This document shows positions 42,942 through 51,297 of a stretch of DNA of 64,000 nucleotides, one piece after another. Position 1 is the first letter of the stretch, and every line of letters begins with the position of its first letter. The translations under genes were made by a program, and so were the position numbers. Under the pieces are notes generated by a model. That model saw only the letters and a list, made by a program, of their open reading frames with translations, did not search any database and had not been told where the DNA came from. The stretch comes from Streptomyces sp. NBC_00078 (lineage in GTDB: Bacteria > Actinomycetota > Actinomycetes > Streptomycetales > Streptomycetaceae). The stretch is from the NCBI RefSeq assembly GCF_026343335.1, contig NZ_JAPELX010000001.1, positions 5,828,001 through 5,892,000 on the forward strand, in the 5' to 3' direction.

Positions 42942-44603
42942 GTGGTGCGCGAGGATCACGCGACACTCGTCGGATTGGGGCTCAGTTCTGAGGAACTGAG
43001 GACCCTGGGATTGGATAAACCTGCGACGGCGGACCCGGTCGGCCTTATGGACGTCTACCTGCGACGCAGCGACAAAAAGGAGGACTTGGCCACGTTGCGT
43101 GGACATCTGCGCGACGTCGCGCGCTGGGCGCAGGCAAACGGCATTCAGATCCGGCACGTCTGGTTTGAGCAACTCTCGGCTTCCAAGACCTACGTGCGGC
43201 GCAAGGAGTTCGAGAAGGCCACGCAGGCGATCATGGATGGCAAGTCCAAGACGCTCGGTGTGTGGAAGGCGGACCGCTTCGACCGGCGCGGCATGGGGGC
43301 GGTTGGCCGGCTGCTCGACGAGTTCGACCGTCGGCAATCGCGGCTCGTCTCCGTTTCCGAAGGGCTGGACTCAGCGCAGGGTGGCCGCATGGTCTTCGCG
43401 ATCCTGAGCGAGCGCGCCAGGGAGGAAGCGAAGGACATAGCGAAGCGCGTCAAGATCGGCCATGACTCCCACAAGGCCGAAGGCCGAAGAGGAACGGGCA
43501 GGCCCCCGTTCGGTCTCTACAGTGCGCCCGGGAGCGGCAAGGTCGAGCCCCATCCCGACGAGTACGACACGGCCCGCAGACTGGCGGACTTCTTGCTCGA
43601 CAAGAAGACGACGAAGGACACCGCCCACCAACTCAATGAGGAGGGGCACCGGACCCGGAGCGGAGCTACCTGGTCGCCCACGGCGGTGAGCAAGCTCGCT
43701 CAGTCCCCGCTCTTCGCGGGCATGGTCCCGGTCCGGCGGCGCAAGACGGACGAGCATGGTCACCCCTTGGACGTTTGGGAGGGGTACGGCGAGCCCCTGC
43801 ACAACGAGTGGGGTGAAGTCGTCATGTGCGGCAAGGGGGTTGTGACGCCAGGCGAGTGGTTCAAGATCAAGGCACTCATCGCCGAAAGGACCGATGAACG
43901 CTGGGCGAGAGGGAAGCCGGAAGCGAAGTACCTGGGCACGGGGAGCTATCGATGCGGGCGGCTACGAGACAAGAAGGGCACTGGGGCGCTTGAACCGTGT
44001 GGCGGCGCAATGAGCCACCGTGGGGGACGCTACCGGTGCGAGGTCCGCCAAACGCGAGGCAAGTCGATCTGCCAGGGCGTGGTGACCCTCGCAGACCGCA
44101 TCGACCACATGGTGGGACAGGCTTGGGTCCACCACATCACCGCCCTTGAGCCGGGTGACCCCATGGTGATCGAGACAGCCCGCCGTTGGCTCGCCTTCGC
44201 GGACCCTGAGACGCAGGCGAAGAAGGAAGAGACCCAGAAGGCGCTTGAGGCAGCTCAGCGACGTGTGAAGAAGCTCGAAGACGACTTCTACGTGTACGGG
44301 AAGATGGACGAAGAGCGCTTCGAGGAGTTGAGCGAAGGGCAGCGTGCCGTCATCCAGAGCACCGCCGCGACCCTTGAGGCATTGGACGCGGAGGCAGACA
44401 TCTCGCCTCTTACCCAGGTCGACACCTTGCGTGAGGCATGGGAAGCGGCAGATATGGCGGACAAACGGATGCTACTGAAGTGCGCGCTTGGAAAGAAGGG
44501 CATCACGGTCAAGCCCGCCGCGCGGCAGGGGGATCACACCCCGATCTTGGAACGGCTTGAGTTCGACTGGCTGTCGAAGCAGGACGCGATCACCAAGAAG
44601 TGA
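42942..44603 (+). CDS. Large serine recombinase (phage/ICE-type integrase)
   Basis: 553 residues from GTG 42942 with AAGGGGG upstream. The resolvase catalytic domain has DVYLRRSDKKEDL (nucleophile Ser about 43) and GVWKADRFDRRGMGAVGRLL, followed by AREEAKDIAKRVKIGH and GRPPFGL leading into the recombinase domain. A zinc ribbon follows (YRCGRL, CGGAM, RYRCEV, SICQG) with a coiled-coil insertion (about 415-480). The size and order match large serine integrases such as those of phiC31-like phages. Codon use is visibly less G+C-biased than its neighbours, a sign of recent transfer. No excisionase, structural or conjugation genes accompany it. Confidence 0.92.
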   Translation: MVREDHATLVGLGLSSEELRTLGLDKPATADPVGLMDVYLRRSDKKEDLATLRGHLRDVARWAQANGIQIRHVWFEQLSASKTYVRRKEFEKATQAIMDGKSKTLGVWKADRFDRRGMGAVGRLLDEFDRRQSRLVSVSEGLDSAQGGRMVFAILSERAREEAKDIAKRVKIGHDSHKAEGRRGTGRPPFGLYSAPGSGKVEPHPDEYDTARRLADFLLDKKTTKDTAHQLNEEGHRTRSGATWSPTAVSKLAQSPLFAGMVPVRRRKTDEHGHPLDVWEGYGEPLHNEWGEVVMCGKGVVTPGEWFKIKALIAERTDERWARGKPEAKYLGTGSYRCGRLRDKKGTGALEPCGGAMSHRGGRYRCEVRQTRGKSICQGVVTLADRIDHMVGQAWVHHITALEPGDPMVIETARRWLAFADPETQAKKEETQKALEAAQRRVKKLEDDFYVYGKMDEERFEELSEGQRAVIQSTAATLEALDAEADISPLTQVDTLREAWEAADMADKRMLLKCALGKKGITVKPAARQGDHTPILERLEFDWLSKQDAITKK

Positions 44604-44705
44604 GTCGAAGCTCAAGGCTGGGTCTCCGGGCCCGGCCTTTGCTCCGTCTGTGTGCTGTCCCGTGGCGCATGGGCGGCGTGGCGGCAGGTGCGTAAGGATG
44701 GGGGC

Positions 44706-46766
44706 ATGCCCAACCGACTCGCGCGCGCCACGTCCCCGTACCTCCTCCAGCACGCGGACAACCCCGTCGACTGGTGGCCATGGGAGGCGGAAGCGTTCGA
44801 AGAAGCCCGCCGACGCGATGTCCCCGTCTTCCTGAGCGTTGGCTACAGCGCCTGTCACTGGTGTCACGTTATGGCGCACGAGTCCTTCGAGGACGACGAC
44901 ACCGCTGCTTACATGAACGAGTACTTCGTGTCCGTCAAGGTCGACCGTGAGGAACGCCCCGACGTGGACGCCGTCTACATGGAGGCGGTGCAGGCGGCCA
45001 CCGGGCAAGGGGGCTGGCCGATGTCGGTCTTCATGACGCCGGACGGGGAGCCGTTCTATTTCGGCACCTACTTCCCGCCCGGCCCGCGCCATGGAATGCC
45101 GTCCTTCCGGCAGGTGTTGGAGGGCGTCACGGTGGCCTGGCGGGACCGTCGGGACGAGGTGGGGGAAGTCGCGGGAAAGATCACTAGGGACCTTGCCGAC
45201 CGGGAATTGGGTATCGGGGATGCCGGGACGCCCACCGAGGAGACCCAGGCCCAGGCTCTGCTCCAGCTGACCCGGGACATCGATTCCGCGAGCGGTTGGT
45301 TCAAGGGAGACACCAAGTTCCCGCCGTCGATGGTGATCGAGTTCCTGTTGCGCCATCACGCGCGGGCCGGTTCCGTGGCCGCGCTGGAGATGGCAGAAGG
45401 GCTGTGCGGCGCGATGGCTCGTTCGAGCCTGTACGACCAGGTGGGAGGCGGGTTCCACCGGTACGTTCTCACGCCGAAGTCTGATGGACCCTTGGTGCCG
45501 CACTTCGAGAAGATGCTCTACGACAACGCCCTGCTGTGCCGTGTCTACGCTCACCTGTGGCGCAGCACCGGCTCCGAGCTGGCCCGCCGCGTGGCCCTGG
45601 AGACCGCCGACTTCATGGTGCGTGAACTCCGCACGAACGAGGGCGGGTTCGCCTCCGCCCTCGACGCCGACAGTGAGGACGGGTCGGGCGCTCACGTCGA
45701 GGGCGCGTACTACGTGTGGACCCCGCGGCAGCTCACCGAGGTTCTCGGTGCCGAGGACGCCGAACTCGCCGCCCAGTACTTCAAAGTAACCGAGGACGGC
45801 ACCTTCGAGCACGGCTCCTCCGTCCTGCAACTCCCGCAGCAGGAAGGTGTGTTCGACGCCGAGAGGATCGAGGGGATCAGGCAGCGGCTGCTGCGGTCCA
45901 GGGACACGCGGCCGGCCCCGGGCCGGGACGACAAGGTGGTCGCCGCCTGGAACGGCCTCGCGATCGCCGCACTCGCCGAGACCGGCGCCTTCTTCGACCG
46001 CCCCGACCTGGTCGAGGCCGCGGTCGGCGCCGCCGATCTCCTCGTACGGCTGCACCTGGACGAACACGCCCAACTCGCCCGCACCAGCAAGGACGGCCTG
46101 GTGGGCGCCAACTCGGGCGTCCTGGAGGACTACGCCGACGTGGCCGAGGGCTTCCTCGCGCTCGCGTCCGTCACCGGAGAGGGCGTCTGGCTCGAGTTCG
46201 CCGGGTTCCTGCTCGACCATGTCCTGACCCGCTTCGTCGACCCGGACAGCGGCAGCCTCTACGACACCGCCGTCGACGCCGAGAAGCTGATCCGCCGGCC
46301 CCAGGACCCCACCGACAACGCCACGCCCTCCGGCTGGTCCGCCGCCGCGGGCGCCCTGCTGAGCTATGCCGCGCAGACCGGTGGCGCCGCCTCGGCTCAT
46401 GGCCTCGTCCATCGCACCGCCGCCGAACGGGCACTGGGTGTCGTCAAGGCGCTCGGCCCGCGCGTGCCCCGCTTCATCGGCTGGGGGCTCGCGGTCGCCG
46501 AGGCCCTCCTCGACGGGCCGAAGGAGGTCGCGGTCGTCGGGCCCGCACTGGACGACGAGGCGACAAGGGCTCTGCACCGTACGGCGCTTCTGGGGCTCGC
46601 GCCCGGTGCCGTGGTCGCCGTGGGGGTTGCGGAGAGTGACGAGTTCCCGTTGCTCGCCGACCGGCCGCTCGTCGACGGCGCACCCACCGCCTACGTCTGC
46701 CGTAACTTCACCTGCGACGCTCCGACCACCGATCCGAAAGGCCTGCGCGCCGCGCTGAGCAGCTGA
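44706..46766 (+). CDS. Thioredoxin-domain protein, YyaL/DUF255 family
   Basis: 686 residues from ATG 44706. The N-terminal thioredoxin-like domain starts NRLARATSPYLLQHADNPVD and has the active-site GYSACHWCHVMAHESF (CxxC). VDREERPDVDAVYM and GWPMSVFMTPDGEPF complete the signature. The C-terminal 500 residues form the alpha/alpha-barrel typical of N-acylglucosamine epimerase-like folds, with GGGFHRY, PHFEKMLYDNALL and GAYYVWTP. The family (spermatogenesis-associated protein 20 in animals) is widespread but its biochemical role is not established. The length is normal. Confidence 0.9.
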   Translation: MPNRLARATSPYLLQHADNPVDWWPWEAEAFEEARRRDVPVFLSVGYSACHWCHVMAHESFEDDDTAAYMNEYFVSVKVDREERPDVDAVYMEAVQAATGQGGWPMSVFMTPDGEPFYFGTYFPPGPRHGMPSFRQVLEGVTVAWRDRRDEVGEVAGKITRDLADRELGIGDAGTPTEETQAQALLQLTRDIDSASGWFKGDTKFPPSMVIEFLLRHHARAGSVAALEMAEGLCGAMARSSLYDQVGGGFHRYVLTPKSDGPLVPHFEKMLYDNALLCRVYAHLWRSTGSELARRVALETADFMVRELRTNEGGFASALDADSEDGSGAHVEGAYYVWTPRQLTEVLGAEDAELAAQYFKVTEDGTFEHGSSVLQLPQQEGVFDAERIEGIRQRLLRSRDTRPAPGRDDKVVAAWNGLAIAALAETGAFFDRPDLVEAAVGAADLLVRLHLDEHAQLARTSKDGLVGANSGVLEDYADVAEGFLALASVTGEGVWLEFAGFLLDHVLTRFVDPDSGSLYDTAVDAEKLIRRPQDPTDNATPSGWSAAAGALLSYAAQTGGAASAHGLVHRTAAERALGVVKALGPRVPRFIGWGLAVAEALLDGPKEVAVVGPALDDEATRALHRTALLGLAPGAVVAVGVAESDEFPLLADRPLVDGAPTAYVCRNFTCDAPTTDPKGLRAALSS

Positions 46767-46958
46767 AACGCCGGGAAGGGAAGACGGGTTCACGCAGCCG
46801 GTGTTCGAATTGTTCACTCTGGGGCATCGTTGTGACGAAACGCGCTCTTCATTGAAATAGCCTGCGCTCTTCACAGATCCCCCCTAATGTCTGCCCCGAG
46901 ACGCGACAAGAGTGACTGAACGTCGCGTCAGGGGGCATTGGGGATCTGGGGGGATCTT

Positions 46959-48326
46959 TTGCTGACGTCTGTCTTCATCGCTGCCGTCTCGCTGGCCTTG
47001 TTCTGGATGGCGGCCTTCACCCTGTGGTGGCAGATGCACGCGTGGCGTACGCCCGAAGTGCTGGCCTCCACCCGTTTCAGCAGACCGGACGGGGACGAGC
47101 ACGTCTCGTTCTCGCTGCTGCTGCCGGCACGGCATGAGCAGGCCGTGCTGGACCACACGATCCAGCGGCTGCTGGAGTCCACACACACCGACTTCGAGAT
47201 CATCGTGATCGTGGGGCACGACGACCCCGAGACCACGGCGGTGGCCGAGAAGGCCGCCGAAGGAGACCCGCGCGTGCGGGTCGTCGTCGACACCCACGAC
47301 AAGAAGAACAAGCCGAAGGCCATGAACACGGCGCTGCCGCACTGCCGCGGCGATGTCGTCGGGGTCTTCGACGCCGAGGACCAGGTCCACCCCGAGCTCC
47401 TCGCCCACGTCGACCACGCCTTCCGGACGACGGGTGCCGATGTCGTGCAGGGCGGCGTCCAGCTCATCAACTTCCACTCCAGCTGGTACTCCCTGCGCAA
47501 CTGCCTGGAGTACTTCTTCTGGTTCCGCTCCCGCCTGCATCTGCACGCGCAGAAGGGGTTCATCCCGCTCGGCGGCAACACCGTCTTCGTACGGACGGAC
47601 GTGCTCAGGGAAGCGGACGGCTGGGATCCCGACTGCCTTGCCGAGGACTGCGACCTGGGAGTGCGGCTGTCCAGCGTCGGCAAGAAGGTCGTCGTCGCCT
47701 ACGACTCCGACATGGTGACCCGGGAGGAGACCCCAGGCTCGCTGATGTCGCTGCTCAAGCAGCGCACCCGCTGGAACCAGGGCTTCCTGCAGGTCTACCG
47801 GAAGAAGGACTGGAAGCAGCTCCCGGGCCTCGGCCAGCGGATGCTCGCCCGGTACACGTTGATGACGCCGTTCCTGCAGGCGTTCTCCGGCGTGGTCATC
47901 CCGCTGAACGCGGCGGTCGCACTCTTCCTCGACGTGCCCGTCGGGATCGCCTTCCTCACCTTCCTGCCGCTGGTCACGGCCGCCGTCACCTTCGTCTTCG
48001 AGGTCGTCGGACTGCACGACTTCGGCAAGCAGTACGGGCTCCGCGTCCGCCCCGTGCACTACCTGAAGCTGGTCGTGGGCGGCCCCTTCTACCAGGTCCT
48101 CCTCGCGGGGGCCGCGATCCGCGCCGTATGGCGTGAGCAACGCGGCCGCAACGACTGGGAGTTGACCAGCCACGTCGGCGCACACCTCACCCGGGCCGAA
48201 ACCCGGGCCGAAACCCGGCCCGAAAACCGGCCCGAAAACCGGCCCGAAAACCGGGCCGAAACCCGTGCCGACGCCCACGCCGAAGCCGGCTCGAACCGTG
48301 ACATCCGAGAGGACGTCCCTGCGTGA
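46959..48326 (+). CDS. Processive GT2 glycosyltransferase (cellulose-synthase-like)
   Basis: About 455 residues, with TTG 46959 favoured because GGGGGG lies 5 bp upstream; a TTG at 46938 is the alternative. There is one N-terminal helix, then a GT-A domain with FSLLLPARHEQ, VGVFDAEDQVHPE (donor Asp and DxD-like), GGNTVFVRTDVL, LAEDCDLGVRL (catalytic Asp) and QRTRWNQGF. The last is the QxxRW acceptor motif of processive synthases. Two to three C-terminal helices follow (about 305-370). It should polymerise a beta-linked glycan and thread it through the membrane. There is no PilZ domain. The tail carries six RAET/RPEN tetrapeptides. The stop overlaps the next start. Confidence 0.9.
   Translation: MLTSVFIAAVSLALFWMAAFTLWWQMHAWRTPEVLASTRFSRPDGDEHVSFSLLLPARHEQAVLDHTIQRLLESTHTDFEIIVIVGHDDPETTAVAEKAAEGDPRVRVVVDTHDKKNKPKAMNTALPHCRGDVVGVFDAEDQVHPELLAHVDHAFRTTGADVVQGGVQLINFHSSWYSLRNCLEYFFWFRSRLHLHAQKGFIPLGGNTVFVRTDVLREADGWDPDCLAEDCDLGVRLSSVGKKVVVAYDSDMVTREETPGSLMSLLKQRTRWNQGFLQVYRKKDWKQLPGLGQRMLARYTLMTPFLQAFSGVVIPLNAAVALFLDVPVGIAFLTFLPLVTAAVTFVFEVVGLHDFGKQYGLRVRPVHYLKLVVGGPFYQVLLAGAAIRAVWREQRGRNDWELTSHVGAHLTRAETRAETRPENRPENRPENRAETRADAHAEAGSNRDIREDVPA
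48192..48263. repeat. 12-bp in-frame tandem repeat (six units)
   Basis: Units of CGGGCCGAAACC or CGGCCCGAAAAC repeat head to tail and encode RAET RAET RPEN RPEN RPEN RAET in the cytoplasmic tail of the GT2 enzyme. Confidence 0.92.
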
Positions 48327-49981
48327 CCTCCACCCTTCCCGCGGTGACCACTCCGAAGGTCCCCGCGCAGTGGCAGCCTGCGCCTGAGCCCGGTTCGGCC
48401 GGTCGAACGGCCCCGCCCCGGCGTCTTGGAACCTCTCGCCCCGACCTCCTCCTGTGCGGCGCGCTCCTGGTCGCGATCGTCGTCGTGCAGGGCTGGAACA
48501 TCGCCGACTACCCGACGCTCAGCGACGACGAGGGCACCTACCTCGCGCAGGCCTGGGCGGTCCAGCAGGGCAAGGGCCTGGCCCACTACACGTACTGGTA
48601 CGACCACCCGCCGCTCGGCTGGATCCAGATAGCCGTGCTCACCTGGATACCGTCCTGGCTCAGCCCCGGCTCGATGACCGTCGGCAGCATGCGGACCGCG
48701 ATGCTGGTCGTCTCCGCGGTCAGCGCGGTCCTCGTCTACGTCCTCGCGCGCCGGCTGTCGCTGCCGCGCTGGGCCGCCGGGCTGGCCATGGCCCTGTTCG
48801 GCCTCTCGCCGCTCTCGGTCGTCCTGCAGCGCGAGATCTTCCTCGACAACATCGCGGTGATGTGGACGCTCCTCGCGTTCACCCTCGCCGCCTCCCCGAG
48901 CCGTCATCTCTGGCACCACTTCGGCGCGGGTCTCGCGGCCGCGACGGCCGTGCTCACCAAGGAGACGATGCTCGTCGTCCTGCCGGCGCTGTTCGTCACC
49001 ATGTGCCGGCACAGCCACCGCGACACCCGGAAGTTCGCGGTGACCGGCGCCGTCACCGCCTGCGTGCTGATCGGCTTCAGCTATCCGCTCTTCGCCCTGC
49101 TGAAGGGCGAGCTGGTCCCGGGTGGCGGCCACGTCTCCCTCTGGGACGGCATCAAGTACCAGATGACCAGGCCGGGTTCGGGATTCATCCTCGATCAGAA
49201 CTCCGGCTCGCACGGCGTCCTGCACTCGTGGCTCTACTACGACCGCGTCCTGCCGCTCGGCGGCCTGGCCGGCGCGCTGCTGCTGGTGGCCACCTGGCGC
49301 TGGTCGGTCACCGCCCGCGCCCTCGCCGGGCCGGCCCTCACGGTCGCGATCCTCACCGCACTGGCCATGCGCCCGAACGGCTACCTGCCCGCGATGTACG
49401 TCATCCAGGCACTGCCGTTCCTGGCCCTGGTCCTCGCCGGCGGCACCGCCTCCGTCGCCCACGCGGTGCTGCGCAGGTGGCGGCGGACCGACGAGCAGCG
49501 ATGGAGGACGGGCGGCCGGTACGCCCTCGCGGCCGTCCTCGCCCTCGCGGCCGGCGCCTACGTCGTCCCGAAGTGGTACGAGGGTGACCGCACCGCCGTC
49601 ACCATGGACGCCAACGCCCCCTACCGGGCCGCCTCCACATGGCTGACCACGAAGGTCGAGAACCCGAAGGGCACCCGCGTCCTGGTCGACGACGCGCTCT
49701 GGCTCGACCTGGTGCACGGCGGATACCGGCCAGGACTCGGCGTCATCTGGTTCTACAAGGCCGACCTCGACCCCGCGGTGACCAAGACGATGCCGCACGG
49801 CTGGAAGGACCTCGACTACGTCGTCGCCTCCCCCACGGTGCGCCGCGACGCCGTGGATCTGCCCAACGTCAAGGCGGCCATTGAGCATTCGGCCCCGGTC
49901 GCCACGTTCGGTACGGGTGCGGACCGGATCGAGATCCGGCAGATCCAGACGACCGGCACGGCTGATGGAGGCACCCGATGA
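48323..49981 (+). CDS. GT39-type polyprenyl-phosphate sugar transferase (PMT/ArnT-like)
   Basis: 552 residues. The start GTG 48323 overlaps the GT2 stop. An integral membrane enzyme with about 9-11 helices. The first periplasmic loop carries the catalytic acidic pair in TLSDDEGTYLAQAW and the WYDHPPLGWI motif, both hallmarks of GT-C enzymes of the PMT/ArnT/GT83 group. These take a sugar from a polyprenyl phosphate on the outer face of the membrane and transfer it to a protein, lipid or polysaccharide. The short C-terminal soluble part (about 410-552) is an extracytoplasmic domain. The donor is probably made by the next gene product. Confidence 0.9.
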   Translation: MTSTLPAVTTPKVPAQWQPAPEPGSAGRTAPPRRLGTSRPDLLLCGALLVAIVVVQGWNIADYPTLSDDEGTYLAQAWAVQQGKGLAHYTYWYDHPPLGWIQIAVLTWIPSWLSPGSMTVGSMRTAMLVVSAVSAVLVYVLARRLSLPRWAAGLAMALFGLSPLSVVLQREIFLDNIAVMWTLLAFTLAASPSRHLWHHFGAGLAAATAVLTKETMLVVLPALFVTMCRHSHRDTRKFAVTGAVTACVLIGFSYPLFALLKGELVPGGGHVSLWDGIKYQMTRPGSGFILDQNSGSHGVLHSWLYYDRVLPLGGLAGALLLVATWRWSVTARALAGPALTVAILTALAMRPNGYLPAMYVIQALPFLALVLAGGTASVAHAVLRRWRRTDEQRWRTGGRYALAAVLALAAGAYVVPKWYEGDRTAVTMDANAPYRAASTWLTTKVENPKGTRVLVDDALWLDLVHGGYRPGLGVIWFYKADLDPAVTKTMPHGWKDLDYVVASPTVRRDAVDLPNVKAAIEHSAPVATFGTGADRIEIRQIQTTGTADGGTR

Positions 49982-51297
49982 CCCACGAGTACACCGCCCG
50001 CGGAGAACTCGACGACCCCGCCGTACGCGGCGCCTGCGCGAGCGAGCCGAAGGGGCGCGCCGGTGTCGAGAGCGCGAGCGCGCGGAGGCCCGAAGGGTTG
50101 AGCACGGTCACGGTCTCGACACCGGCTGGAGCGCCCCGGAGGCGAACCGCGGCAAAGGAAGCAGTCGCCGAGCCCGGTGCCGTCACCATCGTCGTACCGA
50201 CGTACAACGAGTCCGCGAACGTCCGTGAACTCCTGCACCAGATCACCGAGTCGGTGCCCTCCCGGCTGCCGTGTGAGGTCGTCTTCGTCGACGACTCCAC
50301 CGACGACACCCCCGAGGTCATCCACGAGGCCGCCAGGGACTGCCCGTTCCCGGTGACCGTGCTGCACCGCGAGGAGCCCGTCGGAGGGCTGGGCGGCGCG
50401 GTCGTCGAGGGCATGAAGGCGGCCGGGTCGGACTGGATCGTCGTCATGGACGGTGACTGCCAGCATCCGCCGTCCCTGGTACCGGAGTTGGTGGCCACCG
50501 GCGAGCGCGCGAACGCCGGACTCGTGGTCGCCTCCCGCTACATCAAGGGCGGCAGCCGGGCCGGGCTCGCCGGCAACTACCGGGTGGCGGTCTCGCGCGG
50601 GGCGACCTGGCTGACCAAGTCGCTGTTCCCGCGCAAGCTGCACGGCATCAGCGACCCGATGAGCGGCTTCTTCGCGATCCGCCGCAGCGACATCACCGCC
50701 GAGGCCCTCAAGCCGCTCGGCTACAAGATCCTCCTGGAGCTGGCGGTCCGCAGCCGTCCGCGTCAGGTCACCGAGGTGCCGTTCGTCTTCCAGGACCGGT
50801 TCGCGGGAGAGTCCAAGTCGAGTGCGCAGGAAGGCTTCCGCTTCCTGCGCCATCTGGTCGGTCTGCGCACCGCCTCGCCCCTCGCCCGCATGGTGGGCTT
50901 CGGCCTGATCGGCGCGAGCGGATTCCTGCCGAACCTGGCCGGCCTGTGGGCGCTGATGGCCGTGGGGCTGCACTACGTCCCCGCCGAGATTCTCGCCAAC
51001 CAGCTGGGCGTCGCCTGGAACTTCGTACTCATCGAGCACCTGTTGTTCCGCGACCGCCGGCAGCACCGTCGCTGGTGGGACCGCGTCGGCCGGTTCGCGC
51101 TGCTCGCCAACGCCGATCTGGTGCTGCGCATCCCGCTGATCGCGCTGTTCGTGCACCGGTTCGGGATGGGTGCCCTGTCCGCCACCGCGCTCGCGCTGGT
51201 GACGACGTTCGTCCTGCGCTTCGTGGGGACCGAAGCGCTGGTCTATCTGCCGCGCAGGGGGCGCGGCAGTCCTGGTGCAACAAGGAGAGCCGCGTGA
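49978..51297 (+). CDS. GT2-GtrA fusion (polyprenyl-phosphate sugar synthase with flippase-like domain)
   Basis: 439 residues. The start ATG overlaps the preceding stop (ATGA). The N-terminal about 55 residues are a disordered leader. The DPM1-like GT2 domain (about 60-300) has VTIVVPTYNESANV, VFVDDSTDDT, WIVVMDGDCQHPPSLV (DxD-like), GGSRAGLAGNYRV and DPMSGFFAIRRS. The C-terminal GtrA domain (about 305-430) has four helices, starting MVGFGLIGASGFLPNLAGLW. Such fusions build a polyprenyl-phosphate monosaccharide and help move it across the membrane. It is the natural donor supplier for the GT39 enzyme. Its stop overlaps the oxidase start. Confidence 0.92.
   Translation: MTHEYTARGELDDPAVRGACASEPKGRAGVESASARRPEGLSTVTVSTPAGAPRRRTAAKEAVAEPGAVTIVVPTYNESANVRELLHQITESVPSRLPCEVVFVDDSTDDTPEVIHEAARDCPFPVTVLHREEPVGGLGGAVVEGMKAAGSDWIVVMDGDCQHPPSLVPELVATGERANAGLVVASRYIKGGSRAGLAGNYRVAVSRGATWLTKSLFPRKLHGISDPMSGFFAIRRSDITAEALKPLGYKILLELAVRSRPRQVTEVPFVFQDRFAGESKSSAQEGFRFLRHLVGLRTASPLARMVGFGLIGASGFLPNLAGLWALMAVGLHYVPAEILANQLGVAWNFVLIEHLLFRDRRQHRRWWDRVGRFALLANADLVLRIPLIALFVHRFGMGALSATALALVTTFVLRFVGTEALVYLPRRGRGSPGATRRAA

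Noticed and set aside
44472..46874. An 800-codon minus-strand frame opposite the thioredoxin-domain gene
   Set aside because: No recognisable domain, shadow-like composition, and the plus strand encodes a complete YyaL family protein.
46767..46958. Possible tRNA from a GTTCGAATT stretch near 46804
   Set aside because: No acceptor or anticodon stem could be folded around it and no CCA-adjacent pairing is present.
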